Source: UTCHB3 sp964431385 (lineage in GTDB: Bacteria > Bacteroidota > Ignavibacteria > Ignavibacteriales > Ignavibacteriaceae). From it: 64,000 nucleotides of DNA. Of this stretch, positions 27,456-35,539 are shown in pieces. Made by a program: the position numbers and the translations under genes. Below the pieces are notes generated by a model. That model ran no database searches and had not been told where the DNA came from. It worked only from the letters and a program-made list of their open reading frames with translations. The stretch is taken from contig CAYSJM010000001.1 in NCBI GenBank assembly GCA_964431385.1, forward strand, positions 62,001 through 126,000, in the 5' to 3' direction. Each line of letters opens with the position of its first letter. Position 1 is the first letter of the stretch.

Positions 27456-28704
27456 ATTTTAGAAGTGTCATCTTTCCGGATTTTTTCCCGAGAGGTGTCA
27501 TCAATGTGTAATAATATACTCCGGAGGAGAGACCATCGGCGGCAAATAGAACAGAATGGTTACCCGATGTAAAGTAACCTTCAGCAAGTGTAATTACCTC
27601 ATTCCCCAATAAGTCATGAACTTTCAACGATATTTCCCCCGCTAATCTAACTGTAAAATCAATTTTTGTGGTTGGATTAAAAGGATTAGGATAATTTTGA
27701 GAAAGTGAGAACATGTCAGGAGCAGTGATATCATCACCAATATCAGTAATTGTATCGAGCTTGTAGTATAGACCGTCCAACCTTCCTACCCAAATTTTAC
27801 CTGCAGTTAAATTCATTGCATAACTTACATTTCCCGACTGCATGTCATTCCTCCACCATGATTCACCGTTATCGCTCGAGTAATAGATGTAATACCTCGA
27901 AGCTTTTGATAGAAGAACAACGATATTATCCCCTTTTACCGAAATGTCGCTGTTTTCAATGAGACCAATGCCAAGGGGAAATTTGGTCCAGGTTGCACCC
28001 TCATCAACAGAGGTGTATATGGCTTGATGCGAAGATGCAACAATTTTATTCCCACTCTTTTCGAAGGCCAGAATGCCATTTGCTTCTCCATTAAACCAAT
28101 CAAAAGGTACTTCAGTCCAGGTCGAAGTGTTTTTTTTGTTCACATAATAAAATCCGTTCACTCCCCCTCCTGCAAAAAGATCCCCATCAATGTTTTTGAT
28201 GCAAGCGACCGACCAGCCGGTGTTCCAGGGGATTCCATCCGAAAAAAGTGTCCAATCGCCCGGTGTGATCAAAGAGTTTTTATAAACTCCACCACCTATG
28301 GTTGAGACAAATATTTCATTCCCCCTGATAGCAAAATCACTAATTTCCTTCGCTCCCAAACCCGTTAGACCTCCAGATCGGTCTTCCCACGAGTTCCCCA
28401 TATCAGAAGTGAAAAAGACCCCTTTAAGCGAAGTTCCGATATATAATCCATTTTTAACAGGTGCAATTGTTGTAATTCCATATTCCACATCGGGAACCTT
28501 AGCACCTCTTCCCCAACTTACGCCTCCGTCAAAAGAGTAAAACAATACACTGTCTCCCCCGGCAAAAAGAGTATCCCCTGCTGACCAGAGTGAGTAGATA
28601 GAACCTTGATTTATCGCTTCAACCTTTAACCACTGTCCAAAAGTTGTACTGATGTTGGATAATAACAATATCAGTAACAAACCATATATTCGCTTCACTA
28701 CCAT
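27454..28704 (-). CDS. Secreted BNR/photosystem-stability-factor-like protein with C-terminal sorting domain
   Basis: About 416 residues from the ATG at 28704, which has GGAG four bases upstream; a TTG at 28713 is possible. A signal peptide (VVKRIYGLLLILLLSNISTTFG) is followed by beta-propeller repeats with S(F/V)DGG(V)SW, SDMGNSW, SVDEGATW and SSDNGESW motifs. The last 75 residues form the type IX-like sorting domain starting LSQNYPNPFNPTTKI and ending SGKMTLLK. The protein is probably displayed on the surface. It is a shorter relative of the protein at 17235-19727. Its binding target is unknown. Confidence 0.88.
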   Translation of the reverse strand: MVVKRIYGLLLILLLSNISTTFGQWLKVEAINQGSIYSLWSAGDTLFAGGDSVLFYSFDGGVSWGRGAKVPDVEYGITTIAPVKNGLYIGTSLKGVFFTSDMGNSWEDRSGGLTGLGAKEISDFAIRGNEIFVSTIGGGVYKNSLITPGDWTLFSDGIPWNTGWSVACIKNIDGDLFAGGGVNGFYYVNKKNTSTWTEVPFDWFNGEANGILAFEKSGNKIVASSHQAIYTSVDEGATWTKFPLGIGLIENSDISVKGDNIVVLLSKASRYYIYYSSDNGESWWRNDMQSGNVSYAMNLTAGKIWVGRLDGLYYKLDTITDIGDDITAPDMFSLSQNYPNPFNPTTKIDFTVRLAGEISLKVHDLLGNEVITLAEGYFTSGNHSVLFAADGLSSGVYYYTLMTPLGKKSGKMTLLK

Positions 28705-28796
28705 AAACTCCAAATTTTTGAATCGAAATTAAATGATTTTACAATCGGTGTAGCTGGATGAATGGGTTTTTGGCTAATAACGATGATGATTGGTCG

Positions 28797-30545
28797 TTAT
28801 TTTTGTGAGGGTGGAAGTGTAAAAAAGAATGTCGTTCCTCTTGAGCTGTTTCTTCGAACACTTATTGAACCGCCGTTTTGGACTACAAAATCATTGCACA
28901 GAATTAAACCCAATCCGGTTCCCTTTTCACCAAGAGTTCCTGTGGTTTTTAATGATTCATCTATTCTGAAAAGCTTTTTAATATCCTCTTCGGCAATTCC
29001 TACGCCATCATCGATTACAGAGACCAGGATCATTTCACCCGATTTTTCAGAGGTAACCACAATATTACCTCCGGGTGCGGTAAACTTAATGGCGTTGGTA
29101 ATAAGATTTCGAAGAACGGTTTTTATCATATTCATATCAGCAAAAACCGGGAGAGAAGGTCCCACTTCAATTTCTAATTTTAAGTTCTTTAAAATTGCCT
29201 GAGAGCGATAACCCTCAACAGTCGCCATAATAAGTTCATTCACATCAAAAGATTCAGGTGCAAAAGAGATGGCACCGGCCTGCTGTCTCGACCATTCAAG
29301 CAGGTTCTCAAGTGTTTTAAAAGTGTCTTTCGCTGTCTGATTAATCTCAGTAAGCAATTTCATTTTTTCATCATCATCGAGCTCGGAATAGTCTTCAATT
29401 ACAATGTCGGAGAGTCCGATAATACCAAAAAACGGATTTTTTAGATCGTGTGCAATAATGGAAAGAAGTTTGTCTTTTGCGGAATTTAACTCTTTTAATT
29501 CATTTCTGTTTTGCGTCAACACTTCTGCATTGTGCTTAAGTTCTGTCACATCTGAGATGCTAATCAATCTGCCCTGTGTGACCCCATCGCTATCGGAAAT
29601 ATCAATTGAAATGGCGTTGAAACACTTGGAATCGTATAAAAATTCTGTTTTAGATATTTCTGTGTTTTCACACAATTCAATCAATTCCGGGATCCCGGTC
29701 AAAATCTCGTTTACTTTTTTCCCAACCAGATTTGATTTATTTAGATGACCCATGAAAGTTTTATTTACATCGAGTATCCTTTTCTCTCCATCGATTACAA
29801 TCACTCCTTCATTCAAATTATCAAAAAGAAGGTTCCTGGCAACAGGGATTAGATCGAGAAATGAATATTTAAAGATTGCTGTTGAAATCAAAATTCCGGT
29901 TACCGTAAATGCGACCGGAGTTGGATCGATGAACCCGATAGATTCACCATAAAAGACATAAACAAAATTTATTGAAATAGGTAGAATTTGTGCAACGAGC
30001 AACAAAATGAGTTGGTTTCTGAAGACCCCGGAAAAGACCAGAATGGCTCTCACAAGATGAATAATTGAAGCAGCCACGATAGCATATGTAACCACGACTA
30101 AAATGTCAAAAAATGGACCATGACCGTAGTCTGCGGTTAATCCTGCTGCACCACTTGAAATGGTGACCGTCGGCCATAAAAGTTTGTGGTAATTATTTGT
30201 GAGAGCTGCAATAAATGCCAGTGCAGGGAAAGCCAGGAATAGATATTTAGTCAGTTTTACCTGAAGACCTGTCGCTTGGGTAAATCTCAGAACAAAGGTG
30301 AAAAAGGCGAAAGGAATAACAGGTATGGCAAGATAAGTAAAAACCGACCACCATGTTTTAGCTTCCGCAGTAGTGACAGCCTGCTCGAACGCACCTCCAA
30401 AAGACCAGATAGAAATGGCTACCATCATTAAGAAAAAGTAGTTCCCTCCCCTGACCGCTGCTTTTCTCCTGTAAACTGCAATTGAGAGGACAAAAGAGAG
30501 TAAAAAAGAGATAAAAAGAAGTGCGATATAGTAGTTAAATTGCAT
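28797..30545 (-). CDS. Membrane sensor histidine kinase with N-terminal 7TM domain
   Basis: 582 residues. About seven membrane helices occupy residues 1-225, of the 7TM type common at the N-terminus of histidine kinases (layout includes WSFGGAFEQAV and IPFAFFTFVLRF). A PAS-like domain (about 230-345, NLNEGVIVIDGEKRILDVN) leads to HisKA with His366 (IIAHDLKNP) and the ATPase with DDGVGIAEED and GTGLGL. No response regulator is adjacent. The upstream region is shared with the divergent crcB gene. Confidence 0.92.
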   Translation of the reverse strand: MQFNYYIALLFISFLLSFVLSIAVYRRKAAVRGGNYFFLMMVAISIWSFGGAFEQAVTTAEAKTWWSVFTYLAIPVIPFAFFTFVLRFTQATGLQVKLTKYLFLAFPALAFIAALTNNYHKLLWPTVTISSGAAGLTADYGHGPFFDILVVVTYAIVAASIIHLVRAILVFSGVFRNQLILLLVAQILPISINFVYVFYGESIGFIDPTPVAFTVTGILISTAIFKYSFLDLIPVARNLLFDNLNEGVIVIDGEKRILDVNKTFMGHLNKSNLVGKKVNEILTGIPELIELCENTEISKTEFLYDSKCFNAISIDISDSDGVTQGRLISISDVTELKHNAEVLTQNRNELKELNSAKDKLLSIIAHDLKNPFFGIIGLSDIVIEDYSELDDDEKMKLLTEINQTAKDTFKTLENLLEWSRQQAGAISFAPESFDVNELIMATVEGYRSQAILKNLKLEIEVGPSLPVFADMNMIKTVLRNLITNAIKFTAPGGNIVVTSEKSGEMILVSVIDDGVGIAEEDIKKLFRIDESLKTTGTLGEKGTGLGLILCNDFVVQNGGSISVRRNSSRGTTFFFTLPPSQK

Positions 30546-30579
30546 ATATTTGAATTAAAATAATTCACAATCTACGAAA

Positions 30580-30587
30580 TAGTTTTG
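30580..30587 (+). promoter_or_regulatory. Possible -7 element of crcB
   Basis: TAGTTTTG matches TAnnTTTG and ends 34 bases before the crcB ATG. A second match, TATATTTG, is at 30545-30552. No -33 TTG lies at normal spacing. No fluoride riboswitch is recognisable in this short region. Confidence 0.35.
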
Positions 30588-30621
30588 TTTAAATTAATTA
30601 CTAAATACCCCTCTTAATTAT

Positions 30622-30993
30622 ATGCAATACTTCATTGTTGCTCTCGGTTCAGCCTTGGGCGGGATACTTCGCTACTGGCTTTCAAATTTTGTTTACAATT
30701 TTCTTCCCGCTAATTTTCCTTACGGCACTATGATCGTAAATTTTGCAGGAAGTTTTGTAATTGGAGCAATAATGTTTGGATTGAACGACAGAAATTTGAT
30801 CAGTCAGGAGATGCGGCTTTTCCTCACTGTTGGTTTCTGTGGTGGTTTCACAACATTTTCTACTTTTTCTCTTGAAACCATTAATTTACTTCGTAATTCT
30901 GAATATCTTCTCGCAGGTTTGAACATCGGATTATCACTCATTATCTGCCTTGCCGCTACATTTCTGGCTTTTGTAATTTTTTCACAGGAGTAG
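30622..30993 (+). CDS. crcB: Fluoride exporter CrcB (Fluc)
   Basis: 123 residues with four membrane helices. The family motifs are present: GSALGGILRYWLS near the start, GTMIVNFAGSFVIG in helix 2 and GFCGGFTTFSTFS in helix 3, the Phe/Thr box that lines the fluoride pathway. Members work as antiparallel dimers in the inner membrane and export fluoride. The next gene (DUF190) starts four bases after its stop. Confidence 0.95.
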   Translation: MQYFIVALGSALGGILRYWLSNFVYNFLPANFPYGTMIVNFAGSFVIGAIMFGLNDRNLISQEMRLFLTVGFCGGFTTFSTFSLETINLLRNSEYLLAGLNIGLSLIICLAATFLAFVIFSQE

Positions 30994-30997
30994 TAAA

Positions 30998-31345
30998 ATG
31001 GTACTTCCAAAAGAAGCCAAATTGTTAAGAATTTTTGTCGGAGAGTCCGATAAGATCAATTTGATTCCATTGTATGAGAAAATTGTTTTAATGGCGAGGG
31101 AAGAAGGGCTCGCAGGGGCAACAGTCTTTAAAGGGATTATGGGATTTGGCGGCAGAAGCAGAATTCACACCACCAAAATTCTCAGGCTGTCTGAAGACCT
31201 TCCTTTGATAATTGAGATTGTTGATCAGAACGATAAAATCGAAAAATTCCTCCCAATAATTGATGACTTATTCACCCGAGCAAAATGTGGCGGGCTAATT
31301 ACAATTGAAAGGGCGGGAGTAATTAAATACACAGCAGGTGAATAA
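30998..31345 (+). CDS. DUF190 family protein, partner of CrcB
   Basis: 115 residues. The DUF190 layout is complete: AKLLRIFVGESDK, then EKIVLMAREEGLAGATVFKG, the glycine segment IMGFGG and LPLIIEIVD. The fold resembles small PII-like proteins. DUF190 genes often sit beside crcB, and a good AGGAG site and four-base gap here show co-translation. A role in fluoride handling is inferred from this position only. Confidence 0.88.
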   Translation: MVLPKEAKLLRIFVGESDKINLIPLYEKIVLMAREEGLAGATVFKGIMGFGGRSRIHTTKILRLSEDLPLIIEIVDQNDKIEKFLPIIDDLFTRAKCGGLITIERAGVIKYTAGE

Positions 31346-31409
31346 CTCTAACAACATTGTATATTTTTCAAGTTACTAATTTCATGACAAGCCAACGGAA
31401 CTGTACCCT

Positions 31410-33638
31410 ATGAAACGCCCCGGAAGTATCTCATTATACCTGATTATATTCTTCCTTTTTAGTCTTCCTCTTAAATCACAGAATATTGTTATCGAAAAGA
31501 AGATTGATTCACTTCTTTTAATAATGACGCTCGAAGAAAAAGCCGGTCAGCTACACCAAGTCAGTCTTAGCTGGAGCACAGGACCAGCCTCACCTGAAAC
31601 AAATAAGCTCGATGATATCAAAACCGGAAGAATGGGGGCTATCCTCAATATTCTTGGAGCAAAAAAAATCCGTGCACTACAAGAACTTGCTATGCAGTCA
31701 CGATTAAAAATTCCCCTGTTATTTGGACTTGATGTAATTCATGGCTATAAAACCACTTTCCCTATCCCTTTGGCTGAGTCGATGAGTTGGGACCTTAAAG
31801 CGATTGAAAATGCTGCGAGAGTTGCTGCGTACGAAGCTGCTTCGAGTGGAATTAACTGGACATTCGCCCCGATGGTTGATATTGCCCGCGACCCAAGATG
31901 GGGAAGAATTATGGAAGGTGCCGGAGAAGATACTTACCTCGGTTCTCTTATTGCCGCAGCAAGAGTGATTGGTTTTCAGGGGAAAGGGATGGGAAGTCTG
32001 GATGCTGTAATGGCGTGTGTAAAACATTTCGCTGCATACGGTGCCGCTGTCGGAGGTCGTGACTACAATTCCGTTGATATGAGCGAAAGAACTCTTAGGC
32101 AGACTTATCTTCCACCATTCAAAGCTGCAGTTGATGCCGGGGCTGCAACTTTTATGAACAGCTTCAACGACCTGAACGGAATACCGGCTACCGGAAGCTC
32201 ATTTCTCCTCAGAAAAATTTTAAAGGGTGAATGGGGTTTTACCGGATTTGTAGTAAGTGATTGGAATTCAATAGGTGAAATGATTCCACACGGTTATGCA
32301 TTAGATAAATATGACGCTGCAAAAAAAGCGAGTATTGCCGGAACAGACATGGACATGGAGACCTATTCTTACAGAGACCATCTTGCTGAGCTTGTAAAAA
32401 AAGGTGAAGTGCCACTTTCTGTGTTGGATGAGGCAGTTCGAAGAGTATTAAGAAAGAAATTTGAACTCGGTCTATTCGAGGATCCATATCGATTTACAGA
32501 TGAAGGAAGAGAAGTGGCAGCACTTGCAAATCCTGAGAACAGGGCTTCAGCGAGAGATATGGCGAAAAAAAGTATTGTACTTCTTAAAAATGAAGGTGGG
32601 GTACTCCCTCTGTCAAAAGCAAAAAAAGTTGCATTGATTGGTCCCCTCGCTAAATCTGAAACTGATATGCTGGGTGGATGGTCAATCGGGTGGGAAGACA
32701 ATAGTGATGTAGTATCACAATTTGAAGGGCTCGAAAACTTTCTTGGTAAAGGGAATTTATTATACGCCAAAGGTTGTGAAGTAAAATCGACGGATAAAAG
32801 TGGATTTAAAGAAGCTATTGAGACTGCAAAAAAAGCCGATGTCATCATTTTAACTCTCGGGGAAAGTCGTGATATGAGTGGAGAAGCTCAGAGCCGGTCA
32901 GATATTACGATTCCCGGTGTGCAGGAAGAGCTGGCTACTGAGATATTTTCGCTTGGGAAACCGGTTGTAGTTTTGATAAATGCAGGAAGACCTTTGGTTT
33001 TTGATCAGTTGGCAAAAAGAGCCAATGCAATTCTCTACACATGGTTTTTGGGAAGTGAAGCAGGAAATGCAATTGCAGATGTGCTTTATGGTGCTTATAA
33101 TCCTTCGGCAAAACTAACTGTTTCTTTCCCCAGAAGTGTTGGTCAGGTGCCAATTTACTATGACCACTTTAATACCGGAAGACCATCGATGACTGATGTT
33201 CCATCGAAGGACTACCGCACCGGCTACACCGACTTAAAACAAAGCCCTGAATATCCTTTTGGTTATGGTTTAAGCTACACTTCCTTTAAGTATGATGGTC
33301 TTAACACAAAAAGTGTCTCTATAAATCATAATGAAAAAGTTGAATTTTCATTCATGGTTACTAATTCAGGTGATAGAGCCGGCGAGGAAATTGTTCAACT
33401 ATACATCCGTGATAGAGTCGCTTCTCTTGTGAGACCTGTAAAGGAATTAAAAGATTTTGTAAAAATTAACCTGAACCCCGGCGAAACCAAGCAGGTAACT
33501 TTTGTTATCGACAGGGAAAAGTTATCATTTTACAACGAAAAACTCGAATGGTTAGCCGAACCCGGGATGTTCGATATTATGATTGGGGCTTCCTCAGCGG
33601 ATATAAGACTATCTGCAGAGTTGAAACTGGTTCAATAA
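31410..33638 (+). CDS. bglX: Glycoside hydrolase family 3 beta-glucosidase, BglX-like
   Basis: 742 residues. A signal peptide (MKRPGSISLYLIIFFLFSLPLKS) leads into the TIM-barrel domain with the KHFAAYG motif (about 205-211) and the catalytic nucleophile Asp284 in VVSDWN. The alpha/beta sandwich domain (about 385-600) and a C-terminal fibronectin-like domain (about 640-740, FMVTNSGDRAGEEIVQLYI) follow. The order matches periplasmic BglX. It releases terminal beta-linked glucose or related sugars from oligosaccharides. The acid/base Glu lies in the second domain and was not located. No polysaccharide-utilisation partners flank it. Confidence 0.92.
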   Translation: MKRPGSISLYLIIFFLFSLPLKSQNIVIEKKIDSLLLIMTLEEKAGQLHQVSLSWSTGPASPETNKLDDIKTGRMGAILNILGAKKIRALQELAMQSRLKIPLLFGLDVIHGYKTTFPIPLAESMSWDLKAIENAARVAAYEAASSGINWTFAPMVDIARDPRWGRIMEGAGEDTYLGSLIAAARVIGFQGKGMGSLDAVMACVKHFAAYGAAVGGRDYNSVDMSERTLRQTYLPPFKAAVDAGAATFMNSFNDLNGIPATGSSFLLRKILKGEWGFTGFVVSDWNSIGEMIPHGYALDKYDAAKKASIAGTDMDMETYSYRDHLAELVKKGEVPLSVLDEAVRRVLRKKFELGLFEDPYRFTDEGREVAALANPENRASARDMAKKSIVLLKNEGGVLPLSKAKKVALIGPLAKSETDMLGGWSIGWEDNSDVVSQFEGLENFLGKGNLLYAKGCEVKSTDKSGFKEAIETAKKADVIILTLGESRDMSGEAQSRSDITIPGVQEELATEIFSLGKPVVVLINAGRPLVFDQLAKRANAILYTWFLGSEAGNAIADVLYGAYNPSAKLTVSFPRSVGQVPIYYDHFNTGRPSMTDVPSKDYRTGYTDLKQSPEYPFGYGLSYTSFKYDGLNTKSVSINHNEKVEFSFMVTNSGDRAGEEIVQLYIRDRVASLVRPVKELKDFVKINLNPGETKQVTFVIDREKLSFYNEKLEWLAEPGMFDIMIGASSADIRLSAELKLVQ

Positions 33639-33702
33639 ACAACAGTTTTTAAACCTCTCTTTTTTGAACCATGTCTATGAGTCAGAAAAAACAGGAATAA
33701 CT

Positions 33703-35028
33703 TTGCGAATTTTAATTTTTTTTCAGATTCTGTTGCTTGGGTTTGCTCAAGCACAGAATCTCTATTTCCCGCCCCTTGCTGGAAGTGAATGGGAGACTGT
33801 CTCGCCTGCCACTCTTGGTTGGGATATTACAAAAATCGACTCTCTGTACTCCTTTCTCTCATCCACCAATACTAAAGCATTTTTGGTACTGAAAGATGGA
33901 AAGATTGCTATAGAGAAATATTTTGACTCATTTACTAAAGACAGTATGTGGTACTGGGCATCTGCCGGAAAATCACTCACTGCTGTTCTGGTTGGAATAG
34001 CTGAACAGGAAGGGAAAATTAGTTTATCCGACTCAACTTCCAAATACCTCTCACCAGGTTGGACTTCTCTCTCAACTTCTCAAGAAGGCAAGATAAAGAT
34101 CATTCACCAGTTGACAATGACAACGGGACTCGATGACGGTGTATCTGACCCTTACTGTACTCTCCCCACATGTCTCACATTTAAATCTGAACCGGGCACC
34201 CGTTGGGCATATCATAACGCTCCCTATACTCTCCTTGACAATGTAATCGAAAGTGCGACAGGGCTAAGTATGAACCTGTTTTTTCAACAAAAACTCCGTC
34301 CTGTTACAGGAATGAACGGACTTTATCTGAGAAATGGTTACAATAATGTTTTCTATAGCAGTGCAAGAAGCATGGCACGATTTGGTCTGTTGATGTTGAA
34401 TAAGGGGACATGGAACTCGTCAACTATAATTTCAGACACCTCTTATTTCAGAAAGATGGTAAATACATCACAAAGCTACAATTTATCATACGGATATCTT
34501 TGGTGGCTAAATGGGAAAGAATCTTTTATGCTGCCACAGTCTCAGTTTGTTTTTCCGGGTAATTTTGCTCCCGATGCTCCTCAAGACATGATTGCAGCAA
34601 TCGGGAAAAACGGACAAATTGTAAATGTTGTACCAAGGGATAAACTTGTGGTGATAAGAATGGGAGAGGCTCCCGGATCGGGAGTTGAAGTACCCACCTT
34701 CTATAACAACGATATTTGGAAGAGGCTCAAATTGGTGGTAACTCCTGCCACAGGTTTAAAAGAAACTTCTTCTTCAAAAAGTAAGGAATTCGGAATTTAC
34801 CCTGTTCCGGCAGATAATAAACTTTTCATCAGGGGATTGAGTGGATCCACAGAACCCGCGAATGTCTGTATCTATTCTATGAATGGTGAGAAAGTCCTTC
34901 AGTCATTTTCAACCGGTTCCCTTGACATTTCTGCCCTGACAAATGGAATTTATTTCGGAGTGATTGTCTCCGGCAAAGTTACAACAACATTTAAGTTTGT
35001 AAAAACCTCAGAACAGCACATAGAATGA
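33703..35028 (+). CDS. Secreted serine beta-lactamase-like hydrolase with C-terminal sorting domain
   Basis: About 441 residues from a TTG at 33703, chosen because it opens a short signal peptide (MRILIFFQILLLGFAQAQ) and has AGGA upstream; a TTG at 33664 would extend it by 13. The class C/beta-lactamase fold shows Ser87-x-x-Lys90 (SAGK) and Tyr170-x-Asn172 (YHN). The last 75 residues (from about 365, FGIYPVPADNKLFI) look like a type IX-like sorting domain, of a type other than NPFNPTT. The enzyme could be an esterase, peptidase or amidase; a true beta-lactamase is less likely. Its stop overlaps the end of the convergent membrane-protein gene by 21 bases. Confidence 0.85.
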   Translation: MRILIFFQILLLGFAQAQNLYFPPLAGSEWETVSPATLGWDITKIDSLYSFLSSTNTKAFLVLKDGKIAIEKYFDSFTKDSMWYWASAGKSLTAVLVGIAEQEGKISLSDSTSKYLSPGWTSLSTSQEGKIKIIHQLTMTTGLDDGVSDPYCTLPTCLTFKSEPGTRWAYHNAPYTLLDNVIESATGLSMNLFFQQKLRPVTGMNGLYLRNGYNNVFYSSARSMARFGLLMLNKGTWNSSTIISDTSYFRKMVNTSQSYNLSYGYLWWLNGKESFMLPQSQFVFPGNFAPDAPQDMIAAIGKNGQIVNVVPRDKLVVIRMGEAPGSGVEVPTFYNNDIWKRLKLVVTPATGLKETSSSKSKEFGIYPVPADNKLFIRGLSGSTEPANVCIYSMNGEKVLQSFSTGSLDISALTNGIYFGVIVSGKVTTTFKFVKTSEQHIE

Positions 35029-35478
35029 GAAATATGACATCATTATTGCATAAAGAAGTGTAGCAATCGAAGATCGAAAAAGTCGTGCAAATGATTTTTT
35101 TTCATCGGTAAAGTATTTGTAACCATGCAAAATGCCTGCTTGAATCAGATATAGGGCATAACCAAGGATGACTAATGCTTGTGGAACGATGCCCCGGTCA
35201 GGGAATACTGACAGGATTGCGATCACTGCAAATGCTAAATTTGCAAACCCCACTTCATACATCCAATCGGGTCTGTCGGTTTCCCAACCCAGTCTCTCAG
35301 CATCAGACTTGTGAAAAATGACATGACGAACAAAGGCAAGTACCCCCACTACTCCTACAGTTGATAGTGTAACTATTTTTACGGCAAGTGCTATATCATT
35401 GGAAGTTAAAAAGTAAAATCCGAAAAAGATGCCCGTTGAGCCGACAAAAATACCGCTGATTGCTAAAAATTTCGCCAT
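35008..35478 (-). CDS. Four-helix membrane protein, DUF6790-like
   Basis: 156 residues with about four hydrophobic helices and the interior segment WMYEVGFANLAFAVIA, which resembles DUF6790 small membrane proteins. The match is from memory of the family layout and is weak. No charged active residues stand out. The 3' end overlaps the serine hydrolase gene tail to tail by 21 bases, and the PAS kinase gene follows on the same strand. Confidence 0.55.
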   Translation of the reverse strand: MAKFLAISGIFVGSTGIFFGFYFLTSNDIALAVKIVTLSTVGVVGVLAFVRHVIFHKSDAERLGWETDRPDWMYEVGFANLAFAVIAILSVFPDRGIVPQALVILGYALYLIQAGILHGYKYFTDEKKSFARLFRSSIATLLYAIMMSYFSFYVLF

Positions 35479-35539
35479 TATTAGTCGCCCGGATTAATGA
35501 TTGAAGTTGCCAAATTCTTCACCATAACACGATGACCGA

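Noticed and set aside
28776..28801. AATAACGA/TCGTTATT inverted repeat at the end of the 7TM kinase gene
   Set aside because: Overlaps the stop codon and lacks a T run on the gene's strand; not a convincing terminator.
30546..30621. Fluoride riboswitch before crcB
   Set aside because: Region too short and AT-rich; no conserved core seen. Kept as a test in the findings.
33664..33702. Longer start (TTG at 33664) for the serine hydrolase
   Set aside because: The extension is charged and would precede the signal peptide; the TTG at 33703 has AGGA and begins a normal one.
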